From Harmonia axyridis (taxonomy: Eukaryota > Arthropoda > Insecta > Coleoptera > Coccinellidae), in NCBI RefSeq assembly GCF_914767665.1, contig NC_059508.1, positions 1,612,001 to 1,676,000 on the forward strand: a DNA stretch of 64,000 nucleotides, written 5' to 3'. Of this stretch, positions 1 to 12,268 are shown piece by piece. Made by a program: the position numbers and the translations under genes. The notes beneath the pieces are model-generated. The model saw only the letters and a list, made by a program, of their open reading frames with translations, was not told the DNA's origin and ran no database searches. Position 1 is the first letter of the stretch. Each line of letters begins with the position of its first letter.

Positions 1-1330
1 TCGTTACGCTTCTGGCTTGGGTATAATGTGTATAACATCGAAAAAATACATTTAGGTACACCTCCTACGTTTGCTACAAAACAGAAAATACATTTTTGTT
101 CCTACTATAATACACATATGTACACATTACAATCATAACAAATTCTTCAGACGATGAGAAGTGATTGGGATGTCAAGCTAACTATAAAAATTCCCCCTTA
201 ACTTCGTGACTTGAGTGATCCTCTGGAACTTAAATGGAGTAATTGTATACTTACTAAGCGTATCAAGCATATCATAAGATGAATCCTTCATTAATATCTG
301 AAATAATAAGTATTGATCGTTAGAAAATAGTAACAACGTAAAAAAACATCTTTGAATTTTTTTGTCTATCTGTATTCATAGTATTCATTTTCGGCCACCT
401 TCTTTTGTTTTCGAGTTATAAGCGAAAATTGGAAAAATGGCGATATTAAAAAACATTTATATCTTCGCTAATACTGATGATAGAGCTCTAAAATTAAAAC
501 ATTATAGAGGCACTTTTTGACGTAGAATCCAGTGGCGTGCTTGTCTTTCAAAAAGGTTCTTTAATTACGAAGCTACGACCCAAAGTTATGTTTTTTCAAA
601 TGGAAACACTAGATTCCTGTGCCATTTTTTGAAAGCTTAATTTTTCCTGATTTCAAGAATATATAACATCGTATGGTTTGTATTGATTTGAATAATAGAT
701 AATGGTGGATCTTTCATATAAACTTTTTTTTCAGCCCCTCCTGCTTAGTTACAGCCCCCTAAGGATTGCGCCCGAAAAATAGTTTTTAATTTGTAAAAAG
801 TTTATGATTGTTTTTTTTTATTACATTTATTTTATATTTGTATCAGTTCTCAATAAAAATGTCGTTTTGACATCCGCCTATTGGATAGATTCAAGGTCGA
901 AAATAATTCCAGCCTCCACAACTCAGGCGTATTATTGATAATATTTTCTTCTCAAAAACCGTGAATTTTAGCAAAAAATCACAAGAGACATTATTTGTTA
1001 AGAATTTACCAGTCTCTCCAAAATTAAACATCTCATTGTAGAGAAAAAGTTATAGGGAAACAAGATGGAGGGGTGGCTTTTTCTACCACTAGGAATCATA
1101 GACAAACACTACCCAAAAACTTTTAAATGCCTCCTCGTCCACATAAAATGTCAGCTTAATTTCATTTTTGTGAATTTTTGGTTTTCAAGAAAAAATTAAA
1201 AACTACTTTTCGGGTGCCATCTTCAGGCCAGGGGGGCTCAAAAAAAGTTTTATATGAACGATCCACCCTATTTTTTGACAAGAAATCACCCCCTAAATTT
1301 TTTCGCAACTATCCATATACACCCTGTATG
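1..1330. repeat. Repeat-derived non-coding DNA with a long inverted repeat
   Basis: No coding exon is recognisable. The stretch at about 704-795 (starting ggtggatctttcatata) returns as an imperfect reverse complement at about 1193-1270, including the C-rich block and the cccgaaaa..agttttta end. The arms are about 80-90 bases and the spacer about 400. A tacaccctgtat end, typical of terminal inverted repeats of insect DNA transposons, lies near 1317-1328. The most likely reading is a foldback or non-autonomous DNA element whose other end is outside the window; the family is unknown. Confidence 0.55.
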
Positions 1331-1406
1331 AAGTATTGAGGAAAATTATTGAGGATAATGGATGATAAAAATTTATTAATATTATTGTATGATTCTAATT
1401 TACCAT

Positions 1407-4237
1407 TTAGTTTTGGTCCTTGTCATATCTCTTTGAAGCTCCTTCCGATTCAGGCGAAGATAGTTCATATTTATTGCTGTCAACCATCATTTCTGTAAGG
1501 TCCGAATCTTGGGTGCAACAATATTTGCAACGCATCCTTGTATCGTCATCAACCCTCACAGATTGCATTATTATACAAAGGGTAACAAACGAAATAACGA
1601 AAAATACAGATGGAATAGTTAATGCAATTATTAGTTCCTTCCTCGTTTTTTCTAAATTGTACCTTGCTATCACCATGAAGTTATTATGCTGAAATGGCAA
1701 ATAACAGATCAGTGTGTCTTTTGTTGATTTATATTCTCACCTTATTATAAAAACAAGGGTATTTTGATTGTGCTGTATCATTCTTTCCATCTCTTCCATG
1801 GGAGTGTAAAAATTGTATACATTCTCCCTTTAGAGTGTTAACACATCCCTCAAGATTGATATACAGTCTGGAATGATTGTATATTGTCAAAACTGATTGC
1901 ATTGGTAGAAACTTCTGGTCCTTGGGGTCAATTATTTCCTTCCATTTACCAGTCAAATTCCAGTATTGTTTAAAAGACATGGATGGTTTTGGGACATCAT
2001 CCAAACTATATACCGAGCCGTTGATGCAATCAGTGCCACTAAAAAAAATTAGTTTTGAAGTGTATTCATACGAAGTTCTGACAAAAGTTAATTTTTTCAA
2101 TGTAAAACGCATACTTAATCTCGATGGTTTCTTCGATATTTTCAATTTTGATTATCCAAAAAGTCTCCGAAAATCCTTTTTTCTTAAATTTTCAATTTAA
2201 TATAGAGAAAGAAATTTTTTTTTTCCGAAAAACCAATCATCCCTTAAATTTTCTGTGATTGGTGAGATATTGATGGTTAGAGACAAAAAGGTCCATTTCA
2301 ATTCAATGTTCGATATTTCAGCGAGAAGAGCTCGTATCGAAGTTTTGAAAAAAGGATATTGAAGCTGAGTGAACAAGTTAACTCATACATATAGTGGTTG
2401 AGTTGAAAAAAATGTTTCCAATTCTGTAAACCAAAAATAAAAACTGAAAAACTTTCACAGAAATTTGTCTAACTGTATTCATGAGCATTGAATGGTACAC
2501 TTTGCTCAAACAATTTTTTGATCAGGAGATCACTAAACAAGGTATAATTTGGATTGGACTATTTTTATCGAGAATACAGTCATGTGAAAAACCATTGAAA
2601 ATTTTGAACTTTATTTTGATCCTTTGATTTATTCCCCTAGTGTATATCGAAATGGAAAAAAAAAACCTTCGGAGCATGCATTTATCATTATTTTATGCTC
2701 GTTTGTCTCCCTCAAGAAAACTATTCCAGAAAATAGGTAAATGTTTACGTATGTTTTATGGCAAGACACTTTGCAAGTTAATTGAGTATTGTGAATATGA
2801 AATTATAACAGTATTGTGTAAAACCTTCACATTCGAATACATCTTTTGATATATGATAAGTAGGTACATTTATTTGCCTAGAAAAATCATTTCAGCATGA
2901 CAAAAGACCATTAAATTCAAATATCGAAAAATTATTGACTGTTAGAACTATAGGTATTCTATCATGATTGTTAATAAATGAATTTTGAAAACTTAGACAG
3001 TCCAGAAAGTTTTATCTTCAGATTTGTTTTACGTAGTAAATTTTATTTTCACAATATTTTCAAAATTATAGAAACGATCAAGGAGATTTTATGTCTTGAT
3101 TTTAAATTAACGGTTTGAACGTTCATGCGAAATTGATGAAAAAATGACGTAAATACTAAATACGTATTTGAAGTAGCGCGCAAAGGCCCCTAACTTCACG
3201 CAAGCTCCCTTCTCATTTGGAAAAATAGATAAAACAAGTAAATATATTACAAAGTAACGTAAAAAAAATTAATATAAAAACTTGTCAGGAATGTGGACAA
3301 TGCTTTATTTTTCTCACATTCCTGCCAAGTTTTCATATTATATTGTTTATCATAGACGAAAACCAAACTGATATATTACAAAGTTTACTCACTTCAGAAC
3401 ATGGTTGATTGGATCATAAATAACCGAGTAACAAGAGGCCATAAGAAGATGTTGAGGTTTGGAATTCCAGAAATGGGTGGTGTTCACAGCATAACCTTCT
3501 GCATTACCATTTGCCGCGTTGAAGGCAACGGCAGAAGAGCAATTTGCAAAGTACACACTGTCGTCAACGTTGAAAAATACATTGTGGCCAGTTGATAATA
3601 TTCTTTCAGGGCAAATGCGATCACAACTGAAGTGCTTTTTGATTTTGGTACAGCGGGAACCTTTGCACTCAAAGAAGCCGTTGAGTTTTACGTTGTCCTT
3701 GTCACTATCCAGCGTAAATCCGTCTGCTTTGTAATGGCAGTTGTAGATCTCAGACATATTTCTGCAGTGTCCCAAGGAGCAGTTGAACACACCCTTGAGA
3801 GAAGCACATTCACTACCATTGTTGCAGTTGAACTTGCTTATAGCATTGCTGTCCACCGGTGGGCATGAAGATTTATGAAATGATGTGCAGTTTTGAAACT
3901 GCACATAAGTGCCGTTTTGACGGACAATCGCGTGGATTTGTGGGCAAAAACCCGAAGCTTTTGTGAGACACCATTCGCCACAAGAAGCCCAACTGCAGTT
4001 GTTTAACATGCTTGTGTTTATAGTTTGGCACATAACCGGTCTCAGTTCAAATCCAGAGTGGAAAGCCCTATAGGACGGAATGTAAATAACAACTGTTAAA
4101 TATATCAGCGACACACAGCTTAAAACTAGAACCAGCTGACAAAAACAGATAATTCCACAAATTTTCTTGTTTTGTTGCGGTACTATTCTAGCTTTGCATC
4201 TTTTTCGATGGCTCATCTTCAGAGTAAAATAAGGCAC
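1407..4237 (-). CDS. TipE-family voltage-gated sodium channel auxiliary subunit
   Basis: Three exons: 3393-4237 (ATG at 4237), 1741-2038 and 1407-1688 with the stop. GT-AG sites fit and the total is 1425 nt, 474 aa. The N-terminus is short and basic and is followed by a first membrane segment at about residues 27-55. A long Cys-rich, N-glycosylatable ectodomain follows (many NCS/NCT/NGS sites), starting with the motif NCSWASCGEWC, which matches the NCSW.SC...C signature of Drosophila TipE/TEH proteins. PCFYNK and a second membrane segment (IIALTIPSVFFVISFVTLCI) close it, then a short acidic cytoplasmic tail. The family modulates para-type Na+ channels at the neuronal membrane. The ectodomain has extra Cys-rich repeats (Cys-x-n-Cys with GxFxC patterns, about residues 125-215), so it may be a TEH paralogue and not TipE itself; I give no symbol. 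A 5' UTR exon may exist upstream. Confidence 0.85.
2039..3392 (-). other. Intron 1 of the TipE-family gene, with a hairpin
   Basis: This non-coding intron is bounded by a GTGAGT donor (3387-3392) and a TTTTTTTTAG acceptor. Apart from a strong hairpin at 3271-3339 it holds only AT-rich sequence and chance open frames. Confidence 0.7.
3271..3339. repeat. Short stem-loop, about 24 bp stem, 19 nt loop
   Basis: The left arm at 3271-3295 (aaaacttgtcaggaatgtg core) pairs with the right arm at 3315-3339 (cacattcctgccaagtttt core), with about two mismatches. Size and shape are those of a small-RNA precursor or of a tiny foldback element. It lies inside the first intron of the TipE-family gene. Expression cannot be judged from sequence. 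Confidence 0.5.
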
Positions 4238-5186
4238 GTATACACTACATTACTGGATGGAAAATGGGAAAACCCTCTGGATACGCAAGTTTCAGACGAC
4301 GCAGGCGTCTAGTGGCGCCTAGGGCATCGATATTCATCGGTTTTAGGTCAACAAATGAGACTAGATATTTTTATGGTGTTCTGGAATAAATTATGGAAAA
4401 GAACATTTTTCCCTATCATGCAAACCCCTTTAGGAATATTTGAAAAGCATTAAAACATGTTTACATGGAACATAGATTGAATACATGCTGGAATTTTCCG
4501 AGAACTTTGGGATCGTTCGATAAATAGGTACATTTTCAATGTTTCCGAGAATTTTCACCGATTTCATTTTTTCGGATTTCAGAATCCAAAAATTAGAACA
4601 AATAGGTGCATAACCTATTGTTGTTCCATATTTTGTGTGTTTTATTACTGAGCCTGGGAAATGGGCGGAACATTGAAATTTCGTCTGAATACCAACAACA
4701 AATTCACAACATTTCCACTGATTAGTTTTCAAGACCACTTTTTCGTAAATCCTAGTTTTTTCGAATACTAGTTTTCAGTATTTTTTTAATAGGCTGCATA
4801 TATCTTAATTCAACGAGACAATGCATAAATACCTTTGAAATTTTTAGAATTCACATTTCAGATAGGTAGTAAAAATTCAAATTATTTTCTGTTCATCTTT
4901 CAAATTGGGAAGGCATTGAATTTTGGAAAATTCAATACTAAAGAACCATAAAAATTATATAAGGTATATCCTTCAAAAATTTACTCATACTTCTTTATTC
5001 TATAGAAATTCAAAACACACCAGTTTCTTAATTTATTTATTAGTGTAAAAAAATCTATGCTAAAAACAACATCAGAATTGTAACTAGAACAAGAACAGGA
5101 TATTTTCAAGTCTTCAGATAGGAAAAATAACTCGGGTGTAAAAGATTATTGCTGAGGGTAATATATTTATATTGGTCTTCATTATT
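4238..5186. other. Intergenic, nothing recognised
   Basis: AT-rich sequence lies between the start of the TipE-family gene and the stop codon of the Rho GEF gene. It should contain the 5' region of the first and the 3' UTR of the second. An open frame at 4430-4738 (-) shows no family features. Confidence 0.5.
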
Positions 5187-7670
5187 TTAATCTTGGCTTC
5201 TGCTGCTGCTACCAGAAGACCTACGATAAATGTTCTCCAAATAAGCCGCTGGTGCCCAGCCTTCAGACGATGAACCTGGAAAAAAATAGATATTAATTAC
5301 ATGAAATGATGAGAGAATTGGAAAAATACCGATTTGACCGAAATGAAATTTGAAAATCTGCTTCAAAATAGTGAGAGAAATATTTCAGCCAAATTTCTAT
5401 AGGATTGTTCAATTGAAAAGTTTTCAAATGTATTACATTCATCGAAAAGAACTGAAACATCCCAAATTCAGATTATTAGTTTTTACACGACCAAAATTAT
5501 TCAAGATATCTATGAACTATAGAGAATATCTTTCAGAGAACAGACTGATTTGTTACATTTTTTTTTTGTCATTTGTAGGGAGTGTTGAAGAAATGCCAAA
5601 ATACAAGAAGAAAATGCAAGGAATTTTCAAGAAATGCAAGTTTCATTTTCAAAAAATATTTAGTTACAAATTTGGATGCAGAAGGTATGAACTAAGGTTC
5701 CAAGCATGTATTTATTGTTTTCACATGATTCTTCATTTCCTCAAGAAAATTTTTCCAAAAATGTTATAAATAGCAAAGAGTTGAAAGTATCATTCAATAA
5801 AATGTTCTCATGGAATGTCTCATCATAGCAGGTCAATTGAGTAGAGAAATTTTGTAAAAATATTAAATTAATACGAATTTGAACAGATTCTGACCTAACG
5901 TCAGTGCTTTTTACCTTTTTCTGGAAAAAAATTGTATATATAAATATTATCAAAAACCCCAATTACCATAGAATGGTGTAGGTTCTGAAAATAAAAATTA
6001 AAACATACCACATAGTCTGACATACCACCATCCAGCACAACCAATCTTCAGTAACTCAACAATATCACCCTCTTTCATATTCACTTCGCTGCAACCTACA
6101 GCAAAATAATCTGCAAGTGCAACATACTTCCTGCCCTGTAAAAATTCATGAGATAAAATTCTGATTTTTGCGTAGGAAACACCAAAAAATTTTTCCATGA
6201 AAAAGACCAAGCTTGAGAAGCATTGACCAATGCTAGCTCAAAAAGTAAAGATAATTAGAGTAATCACTTTAGATCAGTTTACTTACAGGTGTAAAAGGAT
6301 GGCAGTGGTGTTCCTCATCTTCACTATTACTGCAGTCAGAAAATTCAACAGTATCTTCATAATGATACGTTCTGATTTCTGAGTCACAACTCAAAGCTCT
6401 GTTCGAACTTGTGTAGTTGCCTATACTTGCAGCAGTCTCCCATGATGTTGTCTGTCTTAGACTTCTGAAAAGCACATATACCAATCCATAAGCAAAATGA
6501 AAGGAATCATAAAAAAGCAAAATCACCTGTGTGTTTGAGCATATTCTTTAATCTTTTCCCCTCTCAACTCCTCAAGCTGATCTAAAAGCACCCTCTTTAT
6601 CTTACTAACCCAAGCTTGTTTCTGCTCAACATCCACTGCCTGCAATGTGTATACCTCTGCTCTGCCTCTGAGCCAAACCTCGAATTTTTTTGGATCACCT
6701 TTAACAGATTCAGTCAATCCAATTTGAGATAACCTGAGATGAAATTTAAATTGATAGGAAGATTTATTATGACTTGTTTTAGGCACTAATTTGCAGAAAA
6801 TCATCGATCTTTGGTAGAGGAATACTTGACGCCTTGATGGTTTCAGTCTTAACCGAATGTCCTTCTTGTTTTCTGTCCATACTGAAAATTCACCCTGTAG
6901 GAGCATTTTTCCCTGCTGAGGAAGATCTAATGTTGAGCCAGTTATTGAGACCTGGTGCATGCTGTCATTGACACGCTGTAGAACGACCAGCATACATTCT
7001 AGAGCCTGTTGTGTTGATTTGGAGTCTAAACACTGTAATAATTCTTTTAGCAGTAAATGGTATTTGGTTATCCTCTGTACAGGCTTTAACAAATATGCTG
7101 CAAGAGGAAGTTTATGACCTAATTTTTTCTGGCATGTTTCGAAAAACATGTAAGAGTCCACAAGACTCTCTCTAACCTGTTCTGAAGCTGATAAGTTCTG
7201 GCAATAGTAGCTATATAATAGATAAAAATTGTCTTTCTGAAAATAAAATTGAAATAATTATCATTTTTACGATTAAGATGGCAAATTACCTGTCGCATGA
7301 AGCAAGAAGCAACACCCCCTATACTATGTATACATTCTTCTAAATCCTTTAGGAAATCCGAATGAAAATGATAGATTTCATCGATATTCCCAAATATAAT
7401 TTCTATCACCTCTGTGGAAATTGTTGGTACAATATTTTGCATATCTTCTGCGAAAAATTCATCTCTGTAGCCCTTAAAAGATGTAACATTCACAATATAG
7501 AACGGTTCTAAAACCACTATTTCAATATAGGAACTTACAGTTAATATAGTATGAAGTTCAGCTACGTAAACTCTTTCTGTCTCTAATAATTCTGTTAGCA
7601 CTCTGCATCTTTTGGTTTTATCATCAGATGTTACCAATTTTTCGTCAAGACAGGGGTTGATCATGTCCAT
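5187..7670 (-). CDS. Dbl-family Rho guanine nucleotide exchange factor, MCF2L/DBS-like (DH-PH-SH3)
   Basis: Exons 7539-7670, 7290-7472, 6527-7236, 6287-6464, 6009-6135 and 5187-5275; phases agree and the total is 1419 nt, 472 aa. The DH domain runs from about residue 17 (VLTELLETERVYVAELH) and includes IDEIYHFH and the core helix KLPLAAYLLKPVQRITKY typical of DBS/MCF2. A PH domain follows (LLQGEFSVW ... QAWVSKIKRVLLDQL), then an acidic Ser-rich linker (CSNSEDEEHH) and a C-terminal SH3 (ALADYF, VNMKEGDIVELL, GWWYV, EGWAPAAYLENIY). The family activates Rho/Cdc42 at membranes. Vertebrate DBS also has N-terminal Sec14 and spectrin regions; none is visible between here and the next gene. The ATG used lies directly after a possible TTGTAG acceptor, so the model may be a short isoform or lack upstream exons. 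Confidence 0.85.
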
Positions 7671-10600
7671 CTACAACATATTTCATTTTCTACATGTAGA
7701 ATATCGAATATTTTGAAAAAATTTGAATTTCGAAGAAATAGAAGCATAAATCCTAGTGTCTTTTTTACGTAATATTTATTGAGAATGTCATCTACTGATT
7801 ATTTTGAATTTTCGGCAAGAGTATTTCTGAATCCAGATTGCCACTTTTCGTTAATCATTTCTTTTTGAATTAGGAATAATCATAAAAAGTGAAACTTCCC
7901 AATAAAAGGTGTGGCATGATTCTAACATCATGAGGGAATCCCAGTGACTGTTCTAACATTTTCCCGAACCCCTCCTCACCTCAGAGCCTCATAGGACGAT
8001 CCGGGATGGATACCACTAGTTTCACCCACTTTATTTTCAAATTTCGATATGATCACTCTGTCTGTGCACATTGTATCAATTTCTGGCAAATCCTACCACA
8101 TATTGTAGATTCTAATAGTTCGAAATACATTTCGAATGCTGTGATTTGGGAGTCTAAAGGGCCGCTGTTTCGTTCGAGCAACCGACTGTTCGAGCTGCGT
8201 GAAAGGGGATTCAACGATTATCCATCCTTTTCCTTGGATGGAGGGGTCGATATTCCCTCTAACCTTTGACCTAATTTTAAAACAATTCCTTCTTCTTAGG
8301 GTGTTGTACGTCAGGGAATTTTTTCAAAAATATATTCAATTGAGAATGATCTATTTGCAATTGTAAATTTCGGAAAACTCTCCTCTCCGTTTGTGGTGAA
8401 GTGATAAGGACACAGTATCAAAGCTCACACTGAAAAATACCGATTTCCCTAACAGGCATGAGGTATCATTTAGACTATAAATAGACATTTTTCGAAAAAT
8501 TTGCCTCTACTTCTCAAGTATTTCTAAAATAATTTTGGCACCAGAACCTAAACTGACCATCATATTTTTTGGCTAACTAACTCTTTAATATAAAAAAACA
8601 TTATTCAAATAAAAAACACACCTCTCACTTTTGAAAAAATATATGCAAATATATTATGAGGGTACACATATAAAACTTCTGGGTTGATTACTAATCAAAT
8701 TATCTTCTACTGGACCATAAAGTTTTTATGATAATTCCAACATTTATCACTTTTAAATAGCATTTAAAGTTTCTTTATTCACTTCTGCCGTTGTTAATTG
8801 CCAACTAAAAATGCCTAACTTTCGATTGTAATGAGGAATTAATTTGGTACTCGCACATATTATATAGCTCTTTATTAATATGACAAAATATACATTATTT
8901 TCGGAAGAGCGCATTTATTCGAAAAATATTTCTGTTTGGAAATGTTTGATATTAAAATAATGCTATCCACACCTTTGCTCAAGCTTTGGAATCGTTCGAG
9001 AAAAAAAAATTACTACCCTCTCCGAAATTTTCAGTCCAAGCTTTGTAATGTGTAGAATTCATGAATCAGATGGAAAAAAAATCGTCCGTCCACTGTTCAG
9101 ATCAGCTTTTTCCCGGAAAATTCAGGAGTTATTTGAATCTATCTTCCTAGCTCGAGTATAAGATCCATGAATTCTAAAGGCAAAAAATCAAGGAATCAAA
9201 TTTTGAAAAATTCTACGACGATACAAAACACAATATTTTTTACCGCAACGTCCAAACGCAAATTGATTCGGAGTTATGGATTTTTCAAAAAACATCTGTG
9301 AATATCACATTCTCGTTTCATCAAAACGTTCTTTAGGTACTAAATGTTTTATTGGTAATTTATCAAGCTTTCAAAAATCCGTTCCGGTTGAGTCGGTTGA
9401 CTTTTTTCATTTCATGATATTATTTGAAATAAAAAAAATATTAGGTAAACCATTTATCTGGACAATTTGCAGACTTTGCAGTATATATTTTACTCGAATT
9501 TTAGTGTATGAATAAAACTCAACTGGATAAATTATTTCCAGCTAGTCAGTTAAAATTTCAATTGAAGCGAAATAGCCCGCGTTTGTAAAATATTTTCTTT
9601 TTTTTTCAACTACTGTTCGGTCCCTTTTCGACAATCTACTGAAGAAAATAATGACCTGAAGAATTGTTGCAGATTCATTGTTGAAACTAAAAATCAAAAT
9701 GTAGATCTCATTTGGAAACAGAGTTATTTTTAAGGGTTTTGCGGCTTTTTCTTGTGTGAGAACTTGTGGTGATAGATAATGATGAACAGTACATACATGG
9801 TATGAAGGCCTTTATCCATCACTGAGTTTTCATGCACAATTTTGTTTAATTTCACAAGACTACAACCTTTCCAAAGTTCACTATCACTGGCGTTTGTGGG
9901 CTCCTCACTTCTGGCATAATTTTTTTTTTAGATTAATATGGTTTATTACGGTTTATTTGGAAATGAGATGCAGCACATAAAACTGGTTATTTTGCGGGAT
10001 TCGATCCGATTTGTATTCAGTAAATTCTTGGGCTGGTTGAAAAATCTCTACAACCGGTCCATTGTCTGCAATCTCCACTATATCCAATGGACTGACCTCT
10101 TGGCATGACGTTCACTTACTGCGTGAACCCGCTGATGTTGAGCGCCGAAGAGAAATTTTCTTTTTTCGTGCTTGTTTTCACATTTCCAACTGTAGTTCGA
10201 TAAGTGAATATATGACCCTTGATTTAATTAATCGATGTTTCAAGAGGTGTATTGAGTACAACAAACGTGAATGGATAGGATGCAATATGCAATGCTGCTT
10301 TCAGAAAGATTGAGCCTCTTTTTGTCCACTTCGAAAGAATTCGAATTCATTTTGTGGGAATCCTTGAACTTAATAATTTTTAGGTAACGGATTCTGAATT
10401 AGTTGCTCTAGTTTATTGACTCTTGATGTTTTACGTCAGTGAACGTTTGGTTCTCGTAATATTATTATTAAATAAATCTGGACCAGTCGCTAGACTTACG
10501 TGTTGAATTTATTATTAATGGGATGGAATAGCCCAGTTTTACATGTGATAATCAATAGCATGATGATAAACTAATTTGTCCCATAAATTCTAATTTTTAT

Positions 10601-11280
10601 TGTATATTTAGATTTCAGGGAACATTGAGGAAATAACATTTATTTATAGTCTAAATTATTATCGGATCCTTGTGATATGAGAAAAATACGGATCTATTTT
10701 ATAGAAACTCATCCGGATTTATATTATTCATCATTTGTAGAACTTCAAATTAGAGGGCAATATGGAATCAAATATTTGAGTAGTTTAGAGAAAAAACTTA
10801 TTTCAGAAAGTATAAAAGATTATTTTATACCAAAATCAGTAGCTATTCAACAGTCTGATCTATTAATTTTCAAAGCTAAAAATCAAGTACTCAAACTGAA
10901 AAAAAGTATTACTGACATTATTCATAATTAAAAAAATACACTGATATTTTTCAGGAAGATTTTATAAAAGTTTGAGTGGCTCATATCAAGAATTTTAATT
11001 TAATTAATGATTGAAAGACTGATATCAATTACATATTTAGTTTATTAAAACCTTCCAACCGAACTTTGTCATAAAACCTATTCAATTTTTTTAAGGTATA
11101 TAGTAGATTGAAAATAAACAGATAATAGCCATCTTCCTTTATTATGGAGTAATTTAACAAAAATTCAACATATAAATAATATTACATACAACATCTAATA
11201 AAATAAACAATTCAAGATTCACAATGAGTAATATAGATATTGTTGGTCATTTTTAAGGAATCTATACCTCTGGTGTTTAT
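7671..11280. other. Intergenic, mostly empty
   Basis: No conserved coding exon was found on either strand, apart from the doubtful small frame at 10677-10931. AT-rich sequence with poly-A/T runs dominates. A more GC-rich patch near 7965-8275 and another near 10020-10310 may be old mobile-element remnants, but no ends or protein motifs were identifiable. Confidence 0.5.
10677..10931 (+). CDS. Hypothetical small protein, 84 aa (doubtful)
   Basis: This frame runs from an ATG, with an in-frame TAG 30 nt upstream, to a TAA. The predicted protein is Lys/Ile/Ser-rich with no Cys or Trp; its second half looks helical and basic (FKAKNQVLKLKKSI). An AATAAA lies about 180 nt downstream. I do not recognise the family. 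The composition is also what a chance frame in AT-rich DNA would give, but 84 codons without a stop are longer than most neighbours. It could be a small gene, an exon of something larger, or noise. Confidence 0.25.
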   Translation: MRKIRIYFIETHPDLYYSSFVELQIRGQYGIKYLSSLEKKLISESIKDYFIPKSVAIQQSDLLIFKAKNQVLKLKKSITDIIHN

Positions 11281-12268
11281 TCATTGTACTGGAATGATTT
11301 CAGTTTTAGAATTTTTGGTGGAAAGTTGAAGCAAGCTACCATTTCCTGGGCGGTTTTTGTTTTCAATCCAATCATGTAATAATCTAAAAAAAAGTCTCAT
11401 TAATGAAAATTTTATGAAGGAAAAAAGTTGTAATTACCCAGCTACGTATTCTAGTGGTGTCCATGAAGTGAAATCGGCATTTGGCATCCATTTTCTGTTC
11501 ATTGGAGTATCTAGAGTGATAGGCAAAATAGAAACAACCAAAGACTTAGGTGGTAGGCCACTATCTTCTCCAGAAAGGGATTTGGTCAACTGATGAACTG
11601 CACTCTTTGCCAAACCATAACCAATCATTCCTAAAATTAAGTTTGAATAATTTGGCAACAATATAGTTTTTATAACTATTAACCTGGAGTTCCTTCTAGG
11701 GCAGCCTTAGCACCAGTTAAAGTTACTACTCCACCATCATTCAAATGATGAGCAGCAATACTGGCTGAGATTACAGAGCTCCAAACACTTTGTTTCCACA
11801 TCAAATCTGCAGTTTTAGCCAAATCTAGATAGAAAAAGTAAATTAGATGTAAATTTTTCCTTGTGAATAAAGGTAGATGAGTACCTTTCTTGGCATTCCC
11901 TCCTGCCCAACCTCCTGCAACACAAATGACAGCTTCTACTTTAGCCCCACCAAGAGCAGATTTCAGAGTATTCAATATCGTAGTCTCCTAAATTAATTTG
12001 AATCATAACTCTTTCAATAAAGGATGTATTTCTCAACATACCTGTTGCACAAGATCAGCATCTTTCTCAACCAAGATATTCAAGTCTGCATCTTTATTCT
12101 CAGACATATCAATGGAGCCTACCCACTAAAAAAAACAAGATTGATGCTTAATAGATCTAGGCTGAAGATTATTGATTAACTTACAAAATTTTTTGATTTA
12201 AAATGGGATACACAAGTTGAACCCAATGCTCCCTTTCCTCCATAAACTATAACACGTCTGGTCGCCAT
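11281..12268 (-). CDS. QDPR: Quinoid dihydropteridine reductase
   Basis: Six exons: 12185-12268, 12042-12125, 11885-11987, 11684-11824, 11438-11630 and 11281-11383, all with GT-AG sites; 708 nt, 235 aa, close to the usual length of about 240. It reduces quinonoid dihydrobiopterin to tetrahydrobiopterin with NADH, which sustains the aromatic amino-acid hydroxylases and, in insects, pigment and amine synthesis. It is cytosolic. Visible features are the Rossmann glycine motif [10 protein letters not shown] at the N-terminus, [38 protein letters not shown], the SDR catalytic Tyr-x3-Lys in [15 protein letters not shown], and [15 protein letters not shown]. Nearly every block matches the animal enzyme in order. 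No damage was seen. Confidence 0.97.

Noticed and set aside
1877..2200. Plus-strand frame over TipE exon 2
   Set aside because: It is the shadow of the minus-strand coding exon.
5350..5769. 139-codon open frame on the plus strand inside a Rho GEF intron
   Set aside because: Composition is Phe/Lys/Ile-heavy as in chance frames of AT-rich DNA, there is no domain, and it lies antisense within the intron between well-supported exons.
8006..8269. 87-codon plus-strand frame in the gap before QDPR
   Set aside because: No family resemblance and no splice context; the local GC rise may be an old repeat.
10062..10313. 83-codon plus-strand frame, Cys-containing
   Set aside because: No spacing pattern of a known Cys-rich family and no supporting start or splice signals.
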